Below, one piece after another: positions 1 through 5,641 of a stretch of 10,938 nucleotides of DNA. Location of the stretch: NCBI GenBank assembly GCA_030668545.1, contig DAOUTT010000038.1, forward strand, positions 1 through 10,938, written 5' to 3'. A program made the position numbers and the translations under genes. How positions within the stretch are numbered: the stretch's first letter is position 1; each line of letters opens with the position of its first letter. The DNA is from Anaerolineales bacterium (GTDB taxonomy: Bacteria > Chloroflexota > Anaerolineae > Anaerolineales > E44-bin32). The notes under the pieces are model-generated. The model did no database searches. It worked only from the letters and a program-made list of their open reading frames with translations, and was not told the origin of the DNA.

Positions 1-490
1 ACGGTTCGATGATTTCTATCGTGAAAACTTCGATGTCCAGCTCTCCCAGGACCGCCGCTTGATAGCCGGAGCCGGTCCCGACCTCCAGGACTTTATCTCC
101 ATCCTCGACATCCAACTCCTGCGTCATTAACGCCACGATGTAAGGCTGCGAAATCGTCTGTCCGAAGCCGATTGGAAGCGGGTTGTCCGCATACGCCAAA
201 TGGTTATATTCCTCAGGGACAAACTGGTGCCGCGGGACTCGTCGCATCACCTCGATCACCTCAGGAGAGATAATCCCGTAGGCGATGACCCCTCGCTCGA
301 CCATCTGTTCGCGTGCTGCGACATACAAATCGATTTCCGCGATGTCTGTAGCCCTCTGGAGTTCTTCGGTTTCTTGGGGAACTTCACCGATATCTTCGAC
401 AGCATGCTGTCGGCCGCGCAGAAAGATCACTCCACCAACGAGGGCGACGACCAAGATAAGCACAACAAGGACGGTAAGCCGTTTAGACAT
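1..490 (-). CDS. pcm: Membrane-anchored protein-L-isoaspartate O-methyltransferase (3' end beyond window)
   Basis: This gene reads off the left edge; the first 163 codons are visible. The enzyme family uses S-adenosylmethionine to methylate abnormal L-isoaspartyl residues and starts their repair. The core is well conserved: VPRHQFVP (residues 85-92), AY.DNPLPIGFGQTISQP (99-116) and the SAM-binding motif I VLEVGTGSGYQAAVL (134-148). Unlike the usual cytosolic enzyme of about 210 residues, it begins with MSKR, a hydrophobic segment (5-24) and an acidic spacer of some 30 residues, so it should be membrane-tethered or exported. The ATG at 490 is preceded by GGAGG with a 5-base spacer, which fixes the start. 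It lies 36 bp after the OsmC gene on the same strand with no clear terminator between, so the two are probably co-transcribed. Family assignment is firm; which side of the membrane the domain faces is not known. Confidence 0.93.
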   Translation of the reverse strand, partial: MSKRLTVLVVLILVVALVGGVIFLRGRQHAVEDIGEVPQETEELQRATDIAEIDLYVAAREQMVERGVIAYGIISPEVIEVMRRVPRHQFVPEEYNHLAYADNPLPIGFGQTISQPYIVALMTQELDVEDGDKVLEVGTGSGYQAAVLGELDIEVFTIEIIEP

Positions 491-526
491 CTCGACCTCC
501 GCCCTTGATTGTAGTATGAAAAAATA

Positions 527-937
527 CTAATTTATTGCCAATTCAATGGACTCTGTATAAATATTAAAGCGTGGGGGATCATCAAAATGCTTCTTCACCG
601 CGCATAATTCTGCTGAGCGGATCAGTGCTTCTTTATACTTCTCTGGAAAATTCTCGGGAACCTGGATCTCAAGATCAAACTGCTCAATCAATCCCGTTGC
701 CGGATTAGAATGTGTCTTTTGAATGATGCGAACCCCATCTGTGGGCAACCCTCTCTGCTTTAAAAAACTCAGGACGTAGATCCCCGCGCAGGTCCCGAGG
801 GATGCCAGGAAAGTCGCAAAGGGCGACGGCGCCGATCCTTCCCCGCCTCCCAGCGGTGATTGGTCCGTGTTTATCGTAAACGATCCGAAGTGGGCATCTA
901 CACGCGCGCCTCCGGGAAAGGTGATTTCCATCTCCAT
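527..937 (-). CDS. OsmC family peroxiredoxin-like protein
   Basis: A member of the OsmC/Ohr fold family, small dimeric proteins whose best-known members are thiol peroxidases reducing organic hydroperoxides or related electrophiles. Visible hallmarks are a central helix start SPFATFLASLGTCAG with the first cysteine (residue 50) and ELCAVKKHF with the second (residue 112), the expected redox pair. The length, 136 residues, is normal. It looks closer to the general OsmC/YhfA branch than to Ohr, so the substrate is uncertain. The start is a choice: an in-frame ATG lies 12 bases upstream at 949 with only a weak ribosome-binding site, whereas the ATG at 937 has GGAG six bases before it. It begins after the terminator that closes the NfeD-FHA unit, so it needs its own promoter in 950-1037, where I see no convincing boxes. 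It precedes the isoaspartate methyltransferase gene. Confidence 0.88.
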   Translation of the reverse strand: MEMEITFPGGARVDAHFGSFTINTDQSPLGGGEGSAPSPFATFLASLGTCAGIYVLSFLKQRGLPTDGVRIIQKTHSNPATGLIEQFDLEIQVPENFPEKYKEALIRSAELCAVKKHFDDPPRFNIYTESIELAIN

Positions 938-1037
938 AATTGTCTCCATAAATTGATAATCACTTCTTCTTTGGATGCAGGAGAGCTCCCGAGGTTACAT
1001 ACTTCTGCCACCCCTTTATGATGAGATAGATTGGATA

Positions 1038-1076
1038 GATAAATAAAAAATAACGGGGCGGAGTGATCCGCCCCGT
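1038..1076 (-). terminator. Rho-independent terminator after the FHA gene
   Basis: A perfect 10-bp inverted repeat, ACGGGGCGGA at 1053-1062 and TCCGCCCCGT at 1067-1076, encloses a 4-base loop. Read on the minus strand, the stem is followed directly by TATTTTTTATTT. It sits 27 bases past the FHA stop codon. The plus-strand side has no T-tract, so it acts in one direction. It separates the NfeD-FHA transcript from the OsmC-methyltransferase pair. Confidence 0.92.
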
Positions 1077-1102
1077 CATTCCTTACAAGATTCCTGGGTT
1101 AC

Positions 1103-1687
1103 TTAGAAACCTAACCAGATTAAAGGCGCATACAGGATCTGTGGATAGAAATAATCCATGAACCATACGAATCCACCGCAAACGAGAATCAGGACGAAGC
1201 ATCCCACACCTGCTAGAAGCCAGGGTTTCCCACCTTTCTTCTCCGGCGGCGAGGCTTCTTCCGCCGAGATCGGCGGCGAAGCTGGTTTAGCTTGCGCGGC
1301 TGGTTGGGCAGCCGCCTGAGGAGCTTTCTTCGCGGGTTCTGCAGTTGCAGCTGGTTGAGCAACCGTCGCCGCGGCCTCCGGTGATGTTGCGTCGAAGGTT
1401 AGGGATACGGTTTCTCCTAGAGCAACCAAATCGCCCGGGTTCATCACCCGCGGCGCCACCAATCGTTCACCGTTGACAAAGGTGCCATTGGTTGAACCAA
1501 GGTCCTCTAGAACATACCCTCCAGGGGTGCGGGTGATTCTGGAATGCTGTCGCGAGATTTCCGCGTCCCCGACAACGACGTCGTTTGTCACATCGCGCCC
1601 AATGAGCGAGACCTCCTTGGTCAACTCAAAAACTGTTCCAGGGTTCGGTCCAGTGCGAACGATCATGCGGAATTCTGATGATGACAT
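1103..1687 (-). CDS. FHA-domain protein with C-terminal membrane helix
   Basis: The forkhead-associated domain (residues 7-98) binds phosphothreonine peptides. The key positions are present: GR at 30-31, SRQH at 45-48 and STNG at 65-68, so phosphopeptide binding should be intact. An Ala/Pro-rich, flexible low-complexity linker follows (about 100-150), then one hydrophobic helix (157-177) and a short aromatic tail ending in WLGF. This predicts an FHA head in the cytoplasm anchored by one C-terminal helix. The ATG at 1687 has a GAGGAGG ribosome-binding site 4 bases upstream. It lies 54 bp after the NfeD gene on the same strand and is followed by a strong terminator, so it is the last gene of a two-gene unit. 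The likely partner is a protein phosphorylated by a Ser/Thr kinase; no kinase lies in the window. The domain call is firm, the cellular role unknown. Confidence 0.9.
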   Translation of the reverse strand: MSSSEFRMIVRTGPNPGTVFELTKEVSLIGRDVTNDVVVGDAEISRQHSRITRTPGGYVLEDLGSTNGTFVNGERLVAPRVMNPGDLVALGETVSLTFDATSPEAAATVAQPAATAEPAKKAPQAAAQPAAQAKPASPPISAEEASPPEKKGGKPWLLAGVGCFVLILVCGGFVWFMDYFYPQILYAPLIWLGF

Positions 1688-1741
1688 CGCGCCTCCTCAT
1701 TACGTACGCGATAGTGTACAAGCTGGTTAATGCCGAGTCAA

Positions 1742-1775
1742 CTACCTTTCTGATTCTGTGCTACCTTTCTGATTC
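1742..1775. repeat. 15-bp direct repeat at the 3' end of the NfeD gene
   Basis: CTACCTTTCTGATTC occurs perfectly at 1742-1756 and 1761-1775, a period of 19 bases. Because 19 is not a multiple of 3, the two copies are read in different frames of the NfeD gene: the upstream copy gives part of NQKGS and the downstream copy gives ESER plus the stop codon. Confidence 0.95.
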
Positions 1776-3079
1776 AAAGGGCGGACACGCAACCGTATTC
1801 CATCTACACCGATGATATCAACCCTCTCCCCGTTTGTAATTTCATCATCCTCGTTCTCAAGGATTGCGCTCCAGAGTTCTCCGCCAACCTGAACCGTCCC
1901 CCCGGGCGAGAAATCCGAACGTGCTTCCGCAGTGCGCCCCACCAACGACATGGCACCAACTTCAACCGGTTTAATTTGAGCGCGAATCACAAAGGCCAGG
2001 ATTGCCAAAAAGCCAATCGCGATCGCAATACCAGTGCCAACCACAAGAGGGACAGAAACACGCCAAAAGGACGGCGTTGAAGGTGAATTAAACAGAACCA
2101 GAAAGCCGATGATAAACGATGCTAAACCCGCCACCGTTAACGCTCCATGTGTGGGGGCTTTAATCTCTAATATAAAGAGCACAAAGGAGGTGAGGACGAA
2201 AATCAATCCAAACCAGTTCACCGGTAAAACCCCGAGACCGTAGGTTCCCAATGCCAGGCACACGACACCAATAAAGCCGGCGATCCAACCGCCTGGCGAA
2301 GAGATCTCGATCAAGATAGCCTGAACCCCGACCGAAAGCAGCAAGAAGACGATGTTTGGATTGGTCAGGACTTGTAGAAATTGCTCAATGTAATTTTGGC
2401 GGATCTCCGTGACGATCGCATTTGCTGTATCCAGTACGCGCTCCCCGTGCGCATCAACCTTCCGGCCGTCAATTTGATCAAGGAGCATCTCAATATCGTC
2501 GGCGATGAAATCGATCAAACCAGCATCAAGCGCTTCTTGAGCAGATACCGCCTTCGCAGAGTCAATCATCGCTTCAGCCAGGTTCATGGCTTCTTCCCCC
2601 CGAGGTGCGACCAGGCCCCTAATCGTAGCTTTGAGAATCTCCTTCTCCTTGGCTTCAATCGTATCGCCGAGATCCTCTCCCTGCATCCCAACCGGGCTCG
2701 CGGCCCCGATTGCAGTTTCAGGCGCCATTGCAGCGAGATGCCCGGAGAATGTGATAATTGTGCCCGCACTCCCGGCAATCGCTCCTTGCGGGGCGACGTA
2801 AACCACTACCGGGATATGGCTTCCGCGGATCGCTTGCACCATCCGATTCATGAGATCAATGGACCCGCCGGGTGTGTCGATCTGGAAGATGAGCGCCTCG
2901 CCGCCTTCCTGCTCCGCCTGCTTAATCCCCCGTTCAAGGTACTCTACCATCGTGGGTGTTAAGGGTCCCGTTGCCTCCAATAAAAATACACGACCACCAC
3001 CCTGCGCATTTACGCTCATCGGTATGATAAGCGCTATAAAAAGCAGAGAGATAATCGTGATGACTATCCTTCGAGACAC
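1742..3079 (-). CDS. nfeD: NfeD family membrane-bound ClpP-class serine protease (long form)
   Basis: A full-length NfeD of 445 residues. In order: signal peptide or N-terminal helix (5-24); a SppA/ClpP-like protease domain (about 30-225) with IDTPGG (67-72) and IAGSAGT (101-107); a hydrophobic block with several membrane helices (about 240-365); and a soluble C-terminal NfeD/OB-fold domain (375-433). From memory of the Pyrococcus PH1510 protease, the Ser-Lys dyad aligns with Ser104 and Lys144, so it should be active. Archaeal relatives cut the hydrophobic tail of a stomatin partner. The start is GTG at 3079 with GAGGTG four bases upstream; no better ATG exists. It is the first gene of a leftward unit with the FHA gene and has no stomatin/SPFH gene beside it here. 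The protease domain should face outside the cytoplasm. The last five residues arise from a short duplication. Confidence 0.93.
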   Translation of the reverse strand: MSRRIVITIISLLFIALIIPMSVNAQGGGRVFLLEATGPLTPTMVEYLERGIKQAEQEGGEALIFQIDTPGGSIDLMNRMVQAIRGSHIPVVVYVAPQGAIAGSAGTIITFSGHLAAMAPETAIGAASPVGMQGEDLGDTIEAKEKEILKATIRGLVAPRGEEAMNLAEAMIDSAKAVSAQEALDAGLIDFIADDIEMLLDQIDGRKVDAHGERVLDTANAIVTEIRQNYIEQFLQVLTNPNIVFLLLSVGVQAILIEISSPGGWIAGFIGVVCLALGTYGLGVLPVNWFGLIFVLTSFVLFILEIKAPTHGALTVAGLASFIIGFLVLFNSPSTPSFWRVSVPLVVGTGIAIAIGFLAILAFVIRAQIKPVEVGAMSLVGRTAEARSDFSPGGTVQVGGELWSAILENEDDEITNGERVDIIGVDGIRLRVRPLNQKGSTESER

Positions 3080-3098
3080 TGTGCACCTCGTAATTTCG

Positions 3099-3129
3099 AT
3101 TATATCCTCAAAATAGCTCGATTTTCACA
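3099..3129 (-). promoter_or_regulatory. Possible promoter for the NfeD-FHA unit
   Basis: On the minus strand a perfect TATAAT lies at 3104-3099. The best upstream hexamer is a poor TGTGAA at 3129-3124, with a long 19-base spacer. The leader to the GTG at 3079 would be only about 13 bases, just enough to contain the GAGGTG ribosome-binding site. The -10 is good and the -35 is weak. Confidence 0.35.
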
Positions 3130-3131
3130 GC

Positions 3132-3159
3132 TTGTCATGGTTTATGTCTGCTTTATAAT
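3132..3159 (+). promoter_or_regulatory. Sigma-70-type promoter for the 3216-5495 genes
   Basis: TTGTCA at 3132-3137 and a perfect TATAAT at 3154-3159 are separated by 16 bases. Transcription would start near 3166, giving a leader of about 50 bases before the ATG at 3216. This is the best-looking promoter in the window, and it is the only obvious one for the NERD-like, glycosyltransferase and RNase HII genes. Confidence 0.7.
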
Positions 3160-3173
3160 CTCTTTAGACATAA
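3142..3173. promoter_or_regulatory. Inverted repeat bracketing the -10 box, candidate operator
   Basis: TTATGTCT at 3142-3149 and AGACATAA at 3166-3173 form a perfect 8-bp inverted repeat with a 16-base centre. The centre of symmetry (3157.5) falls on the TATAAT box at 3154-3159, and the right half-site covers the expected start point. A dimeric protein bound here would block the promoter. A stem-loop is less likely because the loop is long and no T-tract follows. Confidence 0.45.
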
Positions 3174-3215
3174 GAATGCTTTAAAAATACTAAACGCTCG
3201 GATTAAGGACTAATC

Positions 3216-4094
3216 ATGAAACGCATAGAGTGTTCTGAATTCCGCGATGAAGAAGGCGTCATCAGTCTGGAAAGCCGTATTAGGGGAACTTTGAAGCACG
3301 GAACAAAGTGGTATGGCGAACTGGAAGCCCAGAATGAAGCCTATGAAAAGTTAGGTAATACACTTGGCCACGAGCATTTGGCCATCTTCAATTTACCGCT
3401 CCCTGGCTCAGCGACTACAATTCCGATGCTGCTCCTCAGCCCACAAGGTGTGCGTGTGATTTTGCCGAGCCCACTCGTCGGCGTTTATCGGGCAAAGGGC
3501 GAGGCTTGGATGAAGTACGGCGGTGGACGATCACGCCGCTTCTCACCTGTCCGCCCGAATCTGCAATCTCGCGTTCTGGCGATGGCGCAGGAAGCTCACG
3601 ACTACTTGCGAGAAAAGGGTTACGCTCTCCCAGAAGTCGAGGCGATACTGCTCTTCACGAATCCCAAGACCCACGTCGACACCGCCGACCCGAAGGCGCG
3701 TATTGTCCAGGCTGACGCCATTGACCATTTCGCCGCAAATGTGAATCAATTTCAAGCCATTATGAACCAGGATGACATCCTTGAGTTAGCTGAAGTTCTA
3801 ACCAAACCAACCAGACCTAAGCCAGAGCCCATTCCTGAGCCTGTTCCAGAGCCCGATCCGGAACCTAGACCCGTCGACCCTATCCAACTGCCCGAGGATT
3901 CCCCCGTCGAATTAGATGCGGCTTTCGATATGGATGGTTCTGCACTCACCCCGCGTGATGAGCGCTCCTTGAAGCGCAGCCGCTTCCCATTCTCGCGTCG
4001 CCAGCGAATCCTCCTTGGTGTTTTGGTGTTCTTCGAAGTGATGATTCTGAGCATCCTCACCATTTTAGTGATTTCCTACAGCTTTTACGGTTAG
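3216..4094 (+). CDS. NERD-like domain protein with PEP-rich linker and C-terminal membrane anchor
   Basis: I do not recognise a named family with certainty. The first 180 residues resemble a NERD (nuclease-related) fold: GELEAQNEAYEKL (34-46), IFNLPLPG (57-64), a strand ending SPQGVRVI (75-82), G.YRAKGEAW (89-98), and later ILLFTNP (144-150) and ADAIDHF (166-172). The acidic and lysine positions that make up the usual nuclease centre (an Asp before the strand and an E.K pair after it) appear to be replaced by Pro and by LPS, so catalysis is doubtful. A PEP-rich linker (201-222), an acidic stretch, a basic patch (251-264) and one membrane helix (266-288) follow. The basic patch before the helix suggests a cytoplasmic N-terminal domain with a tail anchor. 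The ATG has AAGGA six bases upstream. It leads a compact unit, 26 bp ahead of the glycosyltransferase. Confidence 0.72.
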   Translation: MKRIECSEFRDEEGVISLESRIRGTLKHGTKWYGELEAQNEAYEKLGNTLGHEHLAIFNLPLPGSATTIPMLLLSPQGVRVILPSPLVGVYRAKGEAWMKYGGGRSRRFSPVRPNLQSRVLAMAQEAHDYLREKGYALPEVEAILLFTNPKTHVDTADPKARIVQADAIDHFAANVNQFQAIMNQDDILELAEVLTKPTRPKPEPIPEPVPEPDPEPRPVDPIQLPEDSPVELDAAFDMDGSALTPRDERSLKRSRFPFSRRQRILLGVLVFFEVMILSILTILVISYSFYG

Positions 4095-4120
4095 GTCCGC
4101 CCACGACACAGGAGCCTTAT

Positions 4121-4846
4121 TTGCCGCCTCTCCTCTCGATAATCGTGCCCGCCCACAATGAGGAAAATCGACTGCCGCAGAGCTTAGAGGCGATCCTCGA
4201 ATTCGTCCATACTCAGCCCTACGAGTCCGAAATCGTCATTGTTGAAAATGGAAGCTCGGACCACACAGCGCAGATCAGCCAGGATTACGCAGCCCGCCAT
4301 CCAGAGATTCAAGCACTTCAAGAACCTGTTGCCGGGAAGGGTTTGGCTGTCCGTAGAGGTATGCTTGCAGCAAAAGGTGATTTTCGTTTTATCTGCGATG
4401 CCGATCTCTCAATGCCAATCGATGAGGTGAACCTCTTTCTCCCTCCCCAGGCCCCTCCCTTCGATATTGCCATTGCCTCGCGTGAAATTCCCGGTGCAGT
4501 TCGTTACGACGAGCCACATTACCGTCACCTGATCGGGCGGGCTTTTAATCTCCTCGTCCGCGTTGTCACACTTCCCGGTCTGCAGGACACCCAGTGCGGC
4601 TTCAAATGTTTCCGGGCGGAGGCAGCCGAGGAGCTTTTTCCACTGCAGACGATCGCCGGTTGGACATTCGATGTTGAGATCCTTTTCATCGCCAGGACGC
4701 GAGGTATGCAAGTCATCGAGATCCCGATTAACTGGTATTTCAACTCGGGGAGCAGGGTGCGCATCCTGCGCGACTCGGCCACGATGTTCGCAGATCTCTT
4801 TCGTATCCGCCTCAACAATCTAAAAGGGGTTTATGCCAAGGAATGA
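4121..4846 (+). CDS. Family 2 glycosyltransferase, DPM1/ALG5-like (polyprenyl-phosphate glycosyltransferase)
   Basis: The fold is GT-A family 2. Motifs in order are SIIVPAHNEENRL (6-18), VENGSSDHT (41-49), GKGLAVRRGML (72-82), the metal and nucleotide-sugar site CDADLSMP (92-99), DTQCGFKCF (156-164) and GWTFDVEILF (180-189). The last two are typical of enzymes that move glucose or mannose from a nucleotide sugar onto dolichyl or undecaprenyl phosphate. There is no membrane helix in the 241 residues, so the protein is cytosolic or peripheral, and the lipid-linked sugar would feed glycosylation outside the membrane. The start is TTG at 4121, chosen because GGAG lies six bases before it and the SIIVPAHNE strand begins a few residues later; no suitable ATG is near. 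It overlaps the RNase HII gene by 14 bases. Donor sugar cannot be read from the sequence. Confidence 0.9.
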   Translation: MPPLLSIIVPAHNEENRLPQSLEAILEFVHTQPYESEIVIVENGSSDHTAQISQDYAARHPEIQALQEPVAGKGLAVRRGMLAAKGDFRFICDADLSMPIDEVNLFLPPQAPPFDIAIASREIPGAVRYDEPHYRHLIGRAFNLLVRVVTLPGLQDTQCGFKCFRAEAAEELFPLQTIAGWTFDVEILFIARTRGMQVIEIPINWYFNSGSRVRILRDSATMFADLFRIRLNNLKGVYAKE

Positions 4847-5495
4847 CCGCGGGCGTGCCCCCGATCTCGTTCTCGAGCTCGCGCTTCACAATGACGGAAT
4901 AGCAATAATCGCCGGCATTGATGAAGCTGGGCGAGGCGCATGGGCAGGTCCCGTGGTTGCAGCGGCCGTTGTTCTCCCGCTGGAGAGATCCGACCTGAAA
5001 AGCGAACTTGACGGCGTTCGTGACTCAAAACTACTAAGCGCACATCAACGCGGCCATTGGGCTGGAAAAATACGGGAAATCGCATCCACGATCGGTGTCG
5101 GCCAGGCGACAACCGAAGAGATTGACACGCTGGGTTTGATATCAGCCACGCGGACTGCGATGGCCCGTGCCATTCATGAACTCGATCCCTCACCAGATCA
5201 TCTCCTGATCGACCACATCCTGCTGCCAGAGTCTGAACTTCCTCAGACGGCGCTGCCCAGAGGCGACGCGATTGTGCTCTCGATTGCAGCCGCATCAATC
5301 ATCGCAAAAGTGACCCGCGACACGATAATGATTGAGCTTGATGAGCGCTATCCGGGCTACGGCTTCCCCCAACACAAGGGATATGGTACGAGTGTTCATA
5401 GGGAGGCACTGGCTGCGCTTGGACCCGCGCCCGTCCACCGACGTTCCTTCACACCGATAGCAGCGCTCCTCTCCAGGACCGCGGCACCAACATAA
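4833..5495 (+). CDS. rnhB: Ribonuclease HII
   Basis: Endonuclease that cuts the RNA strand of RNA-DNA hybrids and starts removal of single ribonucleotides from DNA. The metal-binding residues are visible: Asp30 and Glu31 in GIDEAGRG (28-35), Asp127 in LLIDH, and Asp163 in KVTRD. Also typical are VRDSKLLS (62-69), SIAAASIIAKV (150-160) and YPGYGFPQHKGYGT (173-186). At 220 residues it is a standard full-length enzyme. His128 follows the third catalytic Asp where Gly is common; it is outside the metal ligands. The ATG at 4833 lies inside the glycosyltransferase gene and has AAGGGG three bases upstream, so the genes are probably translationally coupled. An N-terminal extension of about 20 residues precedes the domain. 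No clear terminator follows. Confidence 0.96.
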   Translation: MPRNDRGRAPDLVLELALHNDGIAIIAGIDEAGRGAWAGPVVAAAVVLPLERSDLKSELDGVRDSKLLSAHQRGHWAGKIREIASTIGVGQATTEEIDTLGLISATRTAMARAIHELDPSPDHLLIDHILLPESELPQTALPRGDAIVLSIAAASIIAKVTRDTIMIELDERYPGYGFPQHKGYGTSVHREALAALGPAPVHRRSFTPIAALLSRTAAPT

Positions 5496-5584
5496 AGGAC
5501 CGCTAGTCTCAATCGTCTCCTATCCGGCGAGACGTAGCAAACATAACTAACGACATTCGACATTCTTGATTGTTACCCTTCTCA

Positions 5585-5613
5585 TTGATTCAAAATACCA
5601 GAAGGATTACACT
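5585..5613 (+). promoter_or_regulatory. Possible promoter for the acetyl-CoA synthetase operon
   Basis: TTGATT at 5585-5590 and TACACT at 5608-5613 are separated by 17 bases. Each matches four of six consensus positions, and the position, 29 bases before the TTG start, is sensible. Without it the operon would depend on read-through from the RNase HII gene. Confidence 0.4.
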
Positions 5614-5641
5614 ACACCTAAATACGCTCGGAGCCTAAGTC

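Noticed and set aside
512..529. TAGTAT/ATACTA hairpin between the OsmC and methyltransferase genes
   Set aside because: A 6-bp stem of mostly A-T pairs overlapping the OsmC stop, without a T-tract beyond it on the minus strand; unlikely to stop transcription.
2381..2962. A 193-codon plus-strand open frame inside the NfeD gene
   Set aside because: It lies antisense to the conserved protease domain, has no recognisable domain, and is best explained by the codon bias of the real gene.
3820..3885. PEP-rich stretch considered as a tandem DNA repeat
   Set aside because: The protein is repetitive but the codons vary and no exact DNA unit recurs, so it is a low-complexity linker, not a DNA repeat.
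4831..5298. A 155-codon minus-strand open frame over the RNase HII gene
   Set aside because: It is antisense to catalytic motifs of RNase HII and its translation is Arg/Ser-rich, typical of a shadow frame.
5514..5534. Inverted repeat CGTCTC/GAGACG after the RNase HII gene
   Set aside because: Six base pairs around a 9-base loop and no following T-tract; too weak to call a terminator.
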